DNA of 64,000 nt from Sinorhizobium alkalisoli (GTDB taxonomy: Bacteria > Pseudomonadota > Alphaproteobacteria > Rhizobiales > Rhizobiaceae), in the NCBI RefSeq assembly GCF_008932245.1, contig NZ_CP034909.1:2418001-2482000 (forward strand), read 5' to 3'. The notes beneath the pieces are model-generated. The model searched no databases, had not been told where the DNA came from, and worked only from the letters and a program-made list of their open reading frames with translations. Positions within the stretch are counted from its first letter, which is position 1, and the number at the start of each line of letters is the position of its first letter. This document shows, piece by piece, positions 46,334 to 54,364 of the stretch. The position numbers and the translations under genes are program-made.

Positions 46334-46365
46334 GGGCGACGTCTCCGGTCGGTTAGAGCATGGGA

Positions 46366-46425
46366 TTACAGCGCTGCGCGTCTCTTCAGTCGCGCAAAGG
46401 TCGCCGTAGCACCTCGAAATTCGCG
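46366..46425 (+). repeat. RIME-like repeat, copy 5 (first half only)
   Basis: TTACAGCGCTGCGCGTC...TCGCGCAAAGGTCGCCGTAGCACCTC resembles the 5' part of the repeat at 26900, inserted between the tetR and SMR genes. Confidence 0.6.
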
Positions 46426-46427
46426 CC

Positions 46428-46988
46428 TCACTGCAACGACAGCGCCTTCAGCCTTTCAAGCAGCTCGGCGCGCATCGCCGTGTGGAGCTCGTGACTCCGC
46501 ATCAGGTCTGCGAGCCAGACGCCGTCGGCGGCAAACCGGGCGATCAGGCAGTTGGGCGAGCCGTCGGTCTTGGCGAACTCGACCGAACGCCGCGCCACCC
46601 AGTCTCGCCAGCGCGCCTTGAGCTGCGGTTCGGCAAGCAGCGCGATCGCCAGCACCTGCCAATCCTGTCCTTCCGCTTCTCCGTCGAGGGCGAAGCAGAC
46701 GGCGAGATAGGCGCGAGTGAAACGTCCCCGTTCGATATCGTCTTCGGCCATCGCCGCCGCGATCGCCCGGTCGAAGCGGGCGACGAGTTCGTCGAACAGG
46801 CCGTCGAGCAGGGCCAGCTTGTTGGGAAAATGGTGCAACAGCCCGCCTTTGCTGACCCCGGCCGCCTGCGACACCCGATCGAGCGTCACCGCGGCGATGC
46901 CCTGTTCGAGCGACAGCCGCGCGGCAACCTCCAGCAATTGCTGGCGCACGCGCTCCGGCTGCTTCTTCCTCTGATGGGCACTGATCAT
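46428..46988 (-). CDS. TetR-family regulator of the SMR efflux gene
   Basis: A 186-residue regulator with an N-terminal TetR helix-turn-helix (about residues 14-60, TLDRVSQAAGVSKGGLLHHFPNK) and a ligand-binding C-terminal domain. It lies upstream of the SMR gene on the same strand, a standard repressor-pump pairing. A near-perfect operator lies at 46999-47020, just 11 bases before its start codon, so it is probably autorepressed. Confidence 0.88.
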   Translation of the reverse strand: MISAHQRKKQPERVRQQLLEVAARLSLEQGIAAVTLDRVSQAAGVSKGGLLHHFPNKLALLDGLFDELVARFDRAIAAAMAEDDIERGRFTRAYLAVCFALDGEAEGQDWQVLAIALLAEPQLKARWRDWVARRSVEFAKTDGSPNCLIARFAADGVWLADLMRSHELHTAMRAELLERLKALSLQ

Positions 46989-46998
46989 CGCATATTAA

Positions 46999-47020
46999 AC
47001 ATACCGTCTGGACGGTTTGT
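46999..47020. promoter_or_regulatory. TetR operator upstream of the TetR-SMR unit
   Basis: Arms ACATACCGTC and GACGGTTTGT around a TG centre form a 10+2+10 dyad with one mismatch; the core ACCGTC/GACGGT is perfect. It is adjacent to the tetR start on the minus strand. Confidence 0.7.
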
Positions 47021-47131
47021 CAAGAGGCGCATTTCAAATGCGCCGCCGCCGCGATGAAACGCCGCAAGCGGCGAGCAGGCATTGTCCGCGGGTCGGGCCC
47101 GCGATACGACATCCGTTCGAAGGAAACGGCG

Positions 47132-47518
47132 ATGACGGAAACGACGACGCTTTACGAGGCGATCGGCGGCGACGCGACGGTGCGGACGCTGACGCGGCGC
47201 TTCTATGAACTCATGGACAGCCTGCCGGAGGCGACTCGCTGCCGCGCCGTGCATCCGCCGGACCTCGCGGGCAGCGAGGAAAAGCTCTACGAGTACCTGA
47301 CCGGCTGGCTCGGCGGCCCACCGATCTATGTGGAGAAGCGCGGCCATCCGATGCTGCGCCGCCGCCATTTCATCGCCGGGATCGGACCGGCCGAACGCGA
47401 TGAGTGGCTGCTCTGCTTCACCCGCGCCCTGGAGGAAACCGTCTCCTATCCGAAGCTTAGGGAAATCATTCTCGCGCCGATCACGCGGCTCGCCTTTCAC
47501 ATGCAGAACAAGGAATAG
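47132..47518 (+). CDS. Group II truncated hemoglobin
   Basis: A 128-residue truncated globin starting MTETTTLYEAIGGDATVRTLT. The proximal histidine is in LRRRHFIAGIG (near residue 79), followed by ERDEWLLCFTRALEE with the conserved group II tryptophan. Such proteins bind O2 or NO and protect against nitrosative or oxidative stress. AAGGAA lies 7 bases before the ATG at 47132; an earlier in-frame ATG at 47054 is not supported. It forms a probable two-gene unit with the DUF423 gene. Confidence 0.9.
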   Translation: MTETTTLYEAIGGDATVRTLTRRFYELMDSLPEATRCRAVHPPDLAGSEEKLYEYLTGWLGGPPIYVEKRGHPMLRRRHFIAGIGPAERDEWLLCFTRALEETVSYPKLREIILAPITRLAFHMQNKE

Positions 47519-47524
47519 TGTCGA

Positions 47525-47887
47525 ATGCCGAACGGGGCGCTGCGCTCGACCATGCTTTTCGTCGCCGGGCTGATGGGCCTCTTCGGCGTCGCCGCGGCCG
47601 CCGCCGCTTCGCACGGGGCCGATCCGCGGCTCCTCGGCGGCGCATCCGCCATGTGCCTCGCCCATGCGCCGGCGGTCGTCGCGCTCCATGCCGGATGGGC
47701 GCATTTTCGCACGGCGGCTATCGCGGCCCTGCTGCTCGCCGCAGGAACGGCCGTCTTCGCCGGTGACCTGACGCTCCGTCATTTCGCCGGCCACGGCCTC
47801 TTCCCGATGTCGGCACCCCTCGGCGGGCTGACGATGATGGCGGGGTGGCTCGCCGTGGCGCTCGGGGCGTTTTTTCCGCGTCGATAG
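47525..47887 (+). CDS. DUF423 family membrane protein
   Basis: A 120-residue protein with about four membrane segments, the first at residues 11-28, matching DUF423 (GADPRLLGGASAMCLAHAPAVVALH and GHGLFPMSAPLGGLTMMAGWLAVALGAF). The function is unknown. It starts 6 bases after the globin stop codon, so the two are co-transcribed. Confidence 0.85.
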   Translation: MPNGALRSTMLFVAGLMGLFGVAAAAAASHGADPRLLGGASAMCLAHAPAVVALHAGWAHFRTAAIAALLLAAGTAVFAGDLTLRHFAGHGLFPMSAPLGGLTMMAGWLAVALGAFFPRR

Positions 47888-47928
47888 TTTTGCTGGGTCG
47901 GAGGCGTTATTCGCGCTGGTGCCCTGGA

Positions 47929-48098
47929 TACCCCCTCTGGCCTGCCGGCCATCTCCCCCACAAGGGGGAGAAAATGTGCGGTGCGCTTTGCGCCTCAAGG
48001 GGAGCTTTCCGCTGCAGAAGCCTTCGGTCGGAGCGAGGAGCTAGCCGCGTGTATTCTCCCCCCTTGTGGGGGAGATGGCCGGCAGGCCAGAGGGGGTA
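47929..48098. repeat. 170-base element with 44/45-base near-perfect terminal inverted repeats
   Basis: The left arm (47929-47972, starting TACCCCCTCTGGCC) and the right arm (48054-48098, ending GGCCAGAGGGGGTA) are reverse complements except for one extra base. They flank an 81-base centre. Ends are TA...TA, as in a TA-targeting non-autonomous mobile element (MITE-like). There is no coding capacity. It lies between convergent genes. Confidence 0.75.
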
Positions 48099-48124
48099 AG
48101 AACGGGCGCGCCTGAAGCCTTCCC

Positions 48125-48439
48125 CTACGCCCCCTCGACGACCGTATAGCCCTCGAACTTCGGCGGCCCCAGATACATGGCGCGATTGTCGCCGGCATTG
48201 CGGTGGGCCGCCCGGAAGTTTTCCGATTTCGTCCAGGTGAGGAACGCGTCCTTGCTTTCCCAGGTCGACTTGGAAATGAACGGCGTATAGCCCTCTTCCG
48301 GCACGCTCTCGCCACGCAGCAGATGAAAATCGATGAAGCCGGGCATTTCGGCAAGACCCGAATCGCGCCCCTTCCAGACGGCCTCAAAGGCCCCCTCCTG
48401 TCCGAGGGCGACACGGAAACGGTTCATCGCGAAATACAT
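48125..48439 (-). CDS. IsdG-type heme-degrading monooxygenase (ABM fold)
   Basis: A 104-residue ABM-fold protein with the IsdG/IsdI catalytic triad in register: Asn6 (AMNRF), Trp69 (FLTWTKSENF) and His79 (FRAAHRN). The Trp-to-His spacing of ten is the same as in IsdG. It should open the heme ring and release iron in the cytoplasm, as HmuQ does in Bradyrhizobium. It ends the minus-strand set with the 88-residue protein, the DUF2325 protein and TonB. The local heme importer is a pseudogene, so its heme source is unclear. Confidence 0.75.
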   Translation of the reverse strand: MYFAMNRFRVALGQEGAFEAVWKGRDSGLAEMPGFIDFHLLRGESVPEEGYTPFISKSTWESKDAFLTWTKSENFRAAHRNAGDNRAMYLGPPKFEGYTVVEGA

Positions 48440-48442
48440 GGG

Positions 48443-48709
48443 CTACCTCCCAAGCGCCTTCTTCTGCGTAGCGCACCTCGCCTCCGCATCCGGGAATGGC
48501 AGGATAACGCCCTCGGGCGAAGGCACAAGACCGTGCGGCGCCCTGCCCGGCTGCCGCGCCGGGAACTCCGCCAAGCCGGGGTTGTCCTCCAGCATCCGCG
48601 CGCGGCGCGTCAGCAATTCGTAGAGTTCCGGCACCAGCCCATCCCCGAACTGGGAGGCCAGCTTATGAAGACCGATCATCATCATCTGATCGGGACGCTC
48701 GTCATTCAT
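48443..48709 (-). CDS. Hypothetical protein in the heme/iron gene set
   Basis: An 88-residue protein from ATG at 48709 (MNDERPDQMMMIGLHKLASQFG). I do not recognise the family. The visible core LASQFGDGLVPELYELLTRRARMLE is helical, and the rest is Pro/Ala-rich. It lies 3 bases upstream of the IsdG-like gene and is probably co-transcribed. The open frame continues upstream, but those residues overlap the next gene region and lack a start signal. Confidence 0.6.
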   Translation of the reverse strand: MNDERPDQMMMIGLHKLASQFGDGLVPELYELLTRRARMLEDNPGLAEFPARQPGRAPHGLVPSPEGVILPFPDAEARCATQKKALGR

Positions 48710-48759
48710 CGTCACTTCTCCATGCGCTGACGCCCGCTCGACGTCGATGTTGCCGGGGC

Positions 48760-49167
48760 TCAATCCTCGCTGCCGGCGGTGAGGTCGTTCAGTGCCCGCT
48801 CCAGGCTCGATTTCGAGCCGTTGCGCAGCGGCACGAAGGCCTTGCCCCACTTCTTGCAGCCGGTCTTCACGCGAAGACATGCATCATGGCTGATGCAGTC
48901 GATCGGGCAGAAGACACAGTCGACCGACGGCAAGACCCGGTCGATGCGCGAAACCGCCTCCCGTAAACCGCCATCGTGGTGGATGAGTTCCGCTCCGAAG
49001 GAACTGGCGATCTCGCGCAGATGCGCCACCTGGCAGTCGCGGCCGCCGACATAAAGGAAGCTGCGGCCTTCGAGCGTTGCCTTGCCGCTACCGGTGCTCG
49101 CCTCTGGCTTCGGCTTGCCCCTGCCGCCCGTGGCTGAATTCTGGCCTTGCTGCCGTTTGCCGCGCAT
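48760..49167 (-). CDS. DUF2325 domain protein
   Basis: A 135-residue protein with a basic N-terminal tail (about residues 1-30) and a DUF2325 domain: SFLYVGGRDCQVAHLREIASSFGAELIHHDGG, then VFCPIDCISHDACLRVKTGCKKWGKAFVPLR with several cysteines that could hold a metal or Fe-S centre. DUF2325 proteins are often found next to iron or heme genes in rhizobia. Its molecular function is not known. Confidence 0.8.
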   Translation of the reverse strand: MRGKRQQGQNSATGGRGKPKPEASTGSGKATLEGRSFLYVGGRDCQVAHLREIASSFGAELIHHDGGLREAVSRIDRVLPSVDCVFCPIDCISHDACLRVKTGCKKWGKAFVPLRNGSKSSLERALNDLTAGSED

Positions 49168-49304
49168 CCATTTTTCTCCGTCTTTTTCTCGCGGGCGCGT
49201 TTTCTGCCGCCGACCGCCATCAGATATCTTCCGGCGCCCACAGCGCCCGGTTGCATGGTGGGCGGCAACTTATTAAACTTGATTATTCGAGTAAAGTATA
49301 AACA

Positions 49305-49319
49305 TGACTTTATAACTCA
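49305..49319. promoter_or_regulatory. Candidate RirA iron-responsive (IRO) box
   Basis: TGACTTTATAACTCA fits TGA-N9-TCA, the rhizobial RirA-type iron box. It is inside an AT-rich segment with near dyad symmetry, about 138 bases upstream of the DUF2325-IsdG gene set. Confidence 0.5.
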
Positions 49320-49379
49320 TATTATTTCTGAAGAGAGCCCTGGCCACGCCGGGCGGCGTGGCTGGTCCATGGCGCTTCG

Positions 49380-50294
49380 TCAGCGTTTGAATTCAAGCGG
49401 TATGGTAAAAGCCCAGTTGTCGCGCCCGGCGCCGGCCGGGATTGCCGGAAAGGGCGCTGCGCCACGCACGGCCCCGAGCGCGGCCTCGTCGAGAAGCGCC
49501 GAGCCGGCGCTCTTGGCGATGCCAACGCCGGCAAGCCCCCCATCGGAAGTGACGGTGAAACGTACATGCGCGACGCCGCGCAGGCCCTGACGCTTTGCCT
49601 CCGCGGGATAACGGAAGGCGCGGTTCAGCCTCCGCCGCACTTTGCCGGGATAATTCGAGACGGCCGCGTTACCCGCCTGTGATGCGCTGCCTTTGGCGCC
49701 CGTGGCCGCACTCGCAGCCGCATTTTCCACGCCGTCCGCCTGACCTTTGACCTGCGTCTTCGCCTGGCTTCCGGCTTCGCCCGCCTTCTTCCGCGCGACC
49801 TTCTTTCTTTTCACCGGCTCCTTCTTCGGTTCCGGCTTTTCGACGTTTTCCACGGTCTCCGGCGGCTCCGGCCTCGGATGCGGAACGACGGTCTCGACCG
49901 GGGCGACACTTGTCACCACTGCCGGCTCCGCGATTTCGGCGATCGGCACCTGCTCGGCCGGGAGGATCACGTCCGCTTCCGCGGGCGCAACCTCGGACGG
50001 CGGTTCGGAAACGAGATCGGGGATCGTCGGCTCGACCTCTTCGACCGCCTCTTCTACCGGCGGGATCTCTCTCGGCGCCAGTTCCGCCGGCGTCTCCTCG
50101 GTCGGCTCGACCACGTCGGACAGATCGCCGGCCTGTACTGTCTCTTCGAACGCGTTGCCGAGCAGCGCAACCTCCATGGCGGCGCCCCCGGCCATCTGAA
50201 TGTCGTCTTCGTCGGGCTCGAACAGCATGGCGCCGCCGGCATGCGCGAGCAGCGACAGGGCGATCGCCCCGGTCCATTTGACGATTTGCTTCAT
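49380..50294 (-). CDS. tonB: TonB family energy transducer
   Basis: A 304-residue protein with an N-terminal membrane anchor (about residues 8-25, GAIALSLLAHAGGAMLF), a long Pro/Glu/Val-rich periplasmic linker with a Lys/Arg-rich EPKKEPVKRKKVARKKA stretch, and a C-terminal TonB domain (YPGKVRRRLNRAFRYPAEAKRQG...VTSDGGLAGVGIAKSAG). It energises outer-membrane receptors for heme or siderophores. It lies between the secreted protein gene and the DUF2325 gene, facing away from the hmu scar. Confidence 0.9.
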   Translation of the reverse strand: MKQIVKWTGAIALSLLAHAGGAMLFEPDEDDIQMAGGAAMEVALLGNAFEETVQAGDLSDVVEPTEETPAELAPREIPPVEEAVEEVEPTIPDLVSEPPSEVAPAEADVILPAEQVPIAEIAEPAVVTSVAPVETVVPHPRPEPPETVENVEKPEPKKEPVKRKKVARKKAGEAGSQAKTQVKGQADGVENAAASAATGAKGSASQAGNAAVSNYPGKVRRRLNRAFRYPAEAKRQGLRGVAHVRFTVTSDGGLAGVGIAKSAGSALLDEAALGAVRGAAPFPAIPAGAGRDNWAFTIPLEFKR

Positions 50295-50334
50295 CCGAAC
50301 TCGCCTTCCGTTGGCCTGCGAGAGCCGGGCTTTA

Positions 50335-50769
50335 TCAGCCCTTGAGTTCCACCGCCGATTTGGAACCGGTCTTCAGACCCCTCATGCAGGCGCCCTTCTC
50401 GATCCCCTCGCCGACGCACGCCGGGGCATCGTTGATGAGCAAGCTTTTGACCGCCTCGCATTTCGTGCCCGGCAGATCGAATTGCCGGACCTTCGTCTTG
50501 CCGGCAGGCAGGTCCCGAAAATCGAGCACGGCCATTCGCTCGACCAAACCTTTCTGGTCGAAGAGGATGAATTCGAACGAAGCCTTGGAAAGCGACTGCT
50601 GGAGACTGTTGTCGGCAACAAACGTGAGCTTGCAGCCTTTCTCCGACGGGGCAATCTCGTTGAGCTCGATCGAGAGTCCGCCGGATCGAACGTCCTCTGC
50701 GGCAACGGTTCCTGCCATGCCGAGAACCACGATTGCGGCCGAAAAGGCCGAAAATGAAAGATGGGCCAT
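50335..50769 (-). CDS. Secreted protein of unknown function upstream of tonB
   Basis: A 144-residue protein with a signal peptide (about residues 1-24, ending AGTVAAED). The mature part has KGCKLTFVADNSLQQSL, LFDQKGLVERMAVLDFRDLPAGKTKVRQFDLPG and three cysteines that might form a disulfide. I recall similar proteins beside rhizobial tonB genes but cannot assign a function. It is transcribed with tonB, 40 bases apart. ATG at 50769 is preferred over an upstream in-frame codon because it opens directly into the signal peptide. Confidence 0.7.
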   Translation of the reverse strand: MAHLSFSAFSAAIVVLGMAGTVAAEDVRSGGLSIELNEIAPSEKGCKLTFVADNSLQQSLSKASFEFILFDQKGLVERMAVLDFRDLPAGKTKVRQFDLPGTKCEAVKSLLINDAPACVGEGIEKGACMRGLKTGSKSAVELKG

Positions 50770-50965
50770 CGTTTCGTCACCCCTGGTCCGCGACCCCGCC
50801 CACCAACTCTTCGCCGACGGCGCGATCAAATAACTTGACTTGAATTATCCCGTATTGCGTAAAAAAATATGAGTAAAGAAGTCAAGATAGCAAATGGAAG
50901 ACGCGGGGATAAAAGGGGGGATTTTGCCTGAAGTTCTCGCCTTCGCGAGCGGGCCGAAGCCGTGA

Positions 50966-51377
50966 ATGACCCCGAAACCGAACACTCCCTGCAGCCGACC
51001 GCGATCATGAACGGGGCGGCCGATGCGTCGCTCGGCAATGTGCTCGGCTGACTCCCGGCGATGCACCCGCCGATTGGGCGCTGAGCACGCGCGATCGCAT
51101 CATCATCCTCGACATCCGCCTGACGCGGGCCGTGCTCGGCATGCTGGTCGGTGCGGCCCTTGCGGTCTCCGGCGCCATCATGCACGACCTCAATCTTACC
51201 GCCATGTTCGCCGATCAGATGATGATGATGAAATCCGGCCGCATCCGCGCCCGCGGCGCGCCGGGCGACGTCCTCACCGACGAGCCCATGGAAGCCGTGT
51301 TCGGCTGCCGGCTGCAGGGGGGCGTCGCGCCGGCGCGCGACGTCCCCTTCGTGTTGCCGCAGTCGGCCGCCCGCTGA
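50966..51377 (+). pseudogene. Scar of the heme importer: hmuU N-terminal fragment fused to hmuV C-terminal fragment
   Basis: The first recognisable part reads DASLGNVLG, then an in-frame TGA (51049-51051) where Trp would be expected, then a one-base loss near 51057. The frame continues DAPADWALSTRDRIIILDIRLTRAVLGMLVGAALAVSGAIM, a FecCD/HmuU permease N-terminus. At about 51183 it passes in frame into HDLNLTAMFADQM...VLTDEPMEAVFGCRL...PFVLPQSA, the C-terminus of the HmuV ATPase. The rest of hmuU and most of hmuV are missing, as are hmuS and hmuT. No functional product is expected. Confidence 0.85.
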
Positions 51378-51540
51378 GCTTCAGCAGCAAACCGTAGCAA
51401 CGCCAAGATTTATCGAAACAAATCTCTCCCTCATGCGTTGATCGGGCATGCCCGCGGCGCGGCCGGTTTCGCCGGCAGCATCGTGTGTCTTGCAGGTCAC
51501 ACGCCGGCTCCTGCCGGCGTTTTTAGCGGAGGGAGCGAAA

Positions 51541-51903
51541 ATGGCGACTGGTCTCTTCTCAAGTTCGAGCACGAGGAAGCACAACGGCGGATCCGGCGAG
51601 ACGTCGATCCAGGACCAACTCGACGAAATCCGCAACGACGTCGGAAAACTCGTGGCCTTGCTGGCGGATCGCGGCCTCGCCGCATCCGAGGAGGCGAAGG
51701 CGAGGGCGCAAGGCGCCCGTGCCAGAGCGGCAACAGACCTCGAGGACCTGCTGGCAAGCGGAGAACAGATGCTCTCCGAACTGCGCGGCCGCTATGCGGA
51801 TACCGAAAGACAGCTTCGCACGGTCGTGCGCGAACACCCGGTCGCAACGCTCGGCACCGCGGCGGTAATCGGACTGATCGCGGCCGCTGTCCTGCGCAGG
51901 TAA
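51541..51903 (+). CDS. DUF883/ElaB-like membrane-anchored protein
   Basis: A 120-residue protein with a long amphipathic coiled-coil-like helix (about residues 20-95) and a C-terminal transmembrane helix (VATLGTAAVIGLIAAAVLRR) ending in arginines, the DUF883 (YqjD/ElaB) pattern. Such proteins are tail-anchored and associated with stationary-phase ribosomes. GGAGG lies 8 bases before the ATG. With the next gene it may form a small stress-related membrane operon beside the general stress genes. Confidence 0.78.
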   Translation: MATGLFSSSSTRKHNGGSGETSIQDQLDEIRNDVGKLVALLADRGLAASEEAKARAQGARARAATDLEDLLASGEQMLSELRGRYADTERQLRTVVREHPVATLGTAAVIGLIAAAVLRR

Positions 51904-52006
51904 CCAGGCGATCACGATATATCCAGGCGAAATCTCGAAGAGGCGCCCGGAATCCGGACCGGAAAGGATGCCTTTCCGGTCCCCATTGCGATGAGGAGCA
52001 ATTTAC

Positions 52007-52441
52007 ATGGGGACACTGGGGGCCGTCTTGTCCGCCCTGCTCGCGGCCGATCTGAGTGCCACCGTAGCACGCTACAGGCGCAACGCGATCCTGTGGGCGA
52101 TCATCGCCGTTCTGCTCGGCAGCACCTATGTCTTCGTTCTCGTTGCCATTGCCCTGGCACTTGCCGAACACTATTCTCCGGTCATCGCCGCTGCAATGGT
52201 CGCGGCCGTGCTCTTTTTAAGTGCCCTGATCCTCATCCTTGTGCTGGTCGTTCTTCACGCTCGCGATCGCCGGCTGGCCGAGGAACGCCGGCGCCGCGCG
52301 TTGCTCCAGGCCAATGTCGGTCTGATTGCCGCCACAAGCGTCGCGCGCAGCCAGCCCTTGCTCGCACTGGCCGCCGCGATCGCAGTCGGCACCCTGCTCG
52401 GCCTTCGCACGGGCAGGCGGCGCGGAAAGCCTGAGCGCTAG
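52007..52441 (+). CDS. Small membrane protein, holin-like superfamily
   Basis: A 144-residue protein with three hydrophobic helices (about residues 28-50, 60-83 and 113-132), separated by a highly basic loop (HARDRRLAEERRRRALL) and ending in a basic tail. The pattern resembles the phage-holin-superfamily/YqjE proteins that accompany DUF883 genes. It follows the DUF883 gene by 103 bases on the same strand, which supports that pairing. Confidence 0.65.
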   Translation: MGTLGAVLSALLAADLSATVARYRRNAILWAIIAVLLGSTYVFVLVAIALALAEHYSPVIAAAMVAAVLFLSALILILVLVVLHARDRRLAEERRRRALLQANVGLIAATSVARSQPLLALAAAIAVGTLLGLRTGRRRGKPER

Positions 52442-52543
52442 CGCATCGGCCCGAAAATCGTATCCGATTTTCGGAAAGCTCGATGCGCAAACTCAAAGAA
52501 TTGCAGCGACCTTTGCACGCCTGAAAGACGCGCGGAGTGTAGG
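52441..52543. repeat. Compound repeat: GCGCATCGGCCC palindrome plus inverted RIME-like half
   Basis: GCGCATCG...CGAAAATCG-TATC-CGATTTTCG...CGATGCGC (52441-52488) is immediately followed by an inverted, partial copy of the main repeat (AACTCAAAGAATTGCAGCGACC...GACGCGCGGAGTGTAG). The junction shows two element families combined as a mosaic. It lies between convergent genes. Confidence 0.6.
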
Positions 52544-52565
52544 TCGACAGGCCTAAGAAACATCG

Positions 52566-54050
52566 TCAAAGCGGCAGATGTATCAGCGCCGTGACGCCGG
52601 CCGACATGTATTCGACCTTCACCGAGCTGCCGATGATCTTGTCCAGGCTGCGCTCGATCAGGAGCGAGCCGAAGCCGCGCCGCCGCGGCTCCCGGACAGG
52701 CGGCCCGCCGACCTCGGTCCAGGTCAGGTGCAGAACGGCACTATCCTCCTCGACGACGCTGCGCGCGGTGAGCACGATTTTGCCCTTCGGTGCCGAGAGC
52801 GAACCGTACTTCACCGCATTGGTCGCCAACTCGTGCAGCACAAGACCGAGCCCCACGGCCTGGTCCGGTCCGAGGAGGATCTCGTCCTTGTGCAGTTCGA
52901 CCTGTTCCGCATAGTCGCTGACATAGGGCCGCAACTGCTTCGAGATCAGCTCAGAAAGTCGGATCGTGCCCCATTCATGATCCGACAGAAGCCCATGCGC
53001 TTCGGAGATCGCCTGCAGCCTGCCGGCAAAGGCCATCATGAATTCGGCCGGGTCGCTGGTCTGGCGCAGTGTCTGACGCGCCAGCGATTGCAGCATCGCA
53101 AGCGTATTCTTGACCCGATGGTTCAATTCCTTGAGCAGAAGCCTGGTCCGCTGGACGGCCACCTGCTGCTCGGAGACATCGATCGTCATGCCTAGAAAGG
53201 TGAGCGGTGCGCCCTTGTAGTCGCGGTCGTGCACGCGGCCGCGGCCGAGCAGCCAGCGCTCGTTTGCCCGGATCCGAAACATGCCGTCATATTCCTCGTC
53301 TGCGGCCATTGCCGCGCGAAGCTTCGAGAAGGTTGCGGCACGGTCATCCGGATGTATGGCGGAAAAGACCACCTTGGCGCTCAGCGACCGCTCCGACGGC
53401 AGCCCGAACATGCGCGTCATGGCACCATCGCCCGCGACCGTCCCCGCACGAATATCCCAGAGCCAGCTGCCGACATTCGCGGCTTCGAGCGCCATGGCGA
53501 GACGCTGCTCCTGACGCAGAAGCGCCGCTTCATTGAGCGAATGCCGATGCGCCTTGTCCTTGACCTTCAACAACGTCGCCGCGACTTCGGCAATCCGCCG
53601 CAACTCCTCGACCTGTTTTGCCGAGACGCCGTTGTGCGGGACGACGTCGAGGACGCACACGGTCCCGACGGCCTGCCCCTCGAGCATGATTGGAACGCCG
53701 GCATAGAACCGCAGGGAGGGCGCCTCGGCGACCCTGCGCCAGTGGCGGAAAACCGCATGCTTCGAGGCATCGAGCACGAGGAAAACCTCGCGTGTTTCCT
53801 GCGCAATCGTGTGCACACAGAACGATTCCTCCACGCGCACACGCGTGTCCGGCGTTCCGACGGCGGCTTTGGACCATTGCCAATCCTGACCAATGAGCGT
53901 GACGTGAGCGATCGGTGCCTCGAAGATGCCGGACGCCAGCCTCGCCAGCGCGTCGAAGTCACCGTCCGGCTGGGCCATGTCCGGCACGGCGGCATATAAC
54001 GCGCCGAGTCGATCCTGCGAGCCGAGCACTCGAGCAAGCGTCGGAAGCAT
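52566..54050 (-). CDS. rsiC: GAF-PAS sensor histidine kinase, HWE/HisKA_2 type (RsiC-like)
   Basis: A 494-residue cytosolic kinase. A GAF domain (about residues 25-165) is followed by PAS/PAC (about 185-300), a dimerisation region with phospho-histidine in KELNHRVKNTL (near residue 318), and an ATPase domain with HELATNAVKYGSLS and RGFGSLLIERSL. HWE/HisKA_2 kinases phosphorylate PhyR in the alphaproteobacterial general stress response. Its place next to ecfG-nepR-phyR matches RsiC of S. meliloti. The start MLPTLARVLG at 54050 is preferred to the ATG at 54068. Confidence 0.88.
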   Translation of the reverse strand: MLPTLARVLGSQDRLGALYAAVPDMAQPDGDFDALARLASGIFEAPIAHVTLIGQDWQWSKAAVGTPDTRVRVEESFCVHTIAQETREVFLVLDASKHAVFRHWRRVAEAPSLRFYAGVPIMLEGQAVGTVCVLDVVPHNGVSAKQVEELRRIAEVAATLLKVKDKAHRHSLNEAALLRQEQRLAMALEAANVGSWLWDIRAGTVAGDGAMTRMFGLPSERSLSAKVVFSAIHPDDRAATFSKLRAAMAADEEYDGMFRIRANERWLLGRGRVHDRDYKGAPLTFLGMTIDVSEQQVAVQRTRLLLKELNHRVKNTLAMLQSLARQTLRQTSDPAEFMMAFAGRLQAISEAHGLLSDHEWGTIRLSELISKQLRPYVSDYAEQVELHKDEILLGPDQAVGLGLVLHELATNAVKYGSLSAPKGKIVLTARSVVEEDSAVLHLTWTEVGGPPVREPRRRGFGSLLIERSLDKIIGSSVKVEYMSAGVTALIHLPL

Positions 54051-54125
54051 CGCTGTTACCTCATGCACTCGATCCGAGCTCCCATAGGCCTCCTCCAGCA
54101 GGGCGAGGCGCCATCGCGAAAATGA

Positions 54126-54234
54126 CTGCAGCGCCGCGGATCTTAACAGACCTGCAAAGGTCGCTGCAGCATTTTGAGTTGCTGCATGTCTTTGAACCGA
54201 GATTGATTTAACGAGACATGCAGTAGGGTGTATC
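54126..54234 (+). repeat. RIME-like mosaic repeat, copy 6 (complete)
   Basis: CTGCAGCGCCGCGGATC-TTAACA-GACC...GGTCGCTGCAGCATTTTGAGTTGCTGCATG, followed by the second palindrome (GATTGATTTAACGAGACATGCAG). It separates the ecfG and kinase genes. Confidence 0.65.
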
Positions 54235-54364
54235 GACTGAAATCACAGCGCCTGCTCTTCGAATTCAATATTCCGTGAGGACAAGAGATTGCAGGTTCCC
54301 GTCCACGGCGGCAAGCTTTGCCTCGACCATGCTGCCGAGAGCGAACCGGCAAAGCGCGTGGCTG

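Noticed and set aside
47929..48098. CRISPR-like repetition in the inverted repeat element and other repeats
   Set aside because: The repeats are inverted pairs or dispersed palindromes, with no regularly spaced direct repeats or cas genes.
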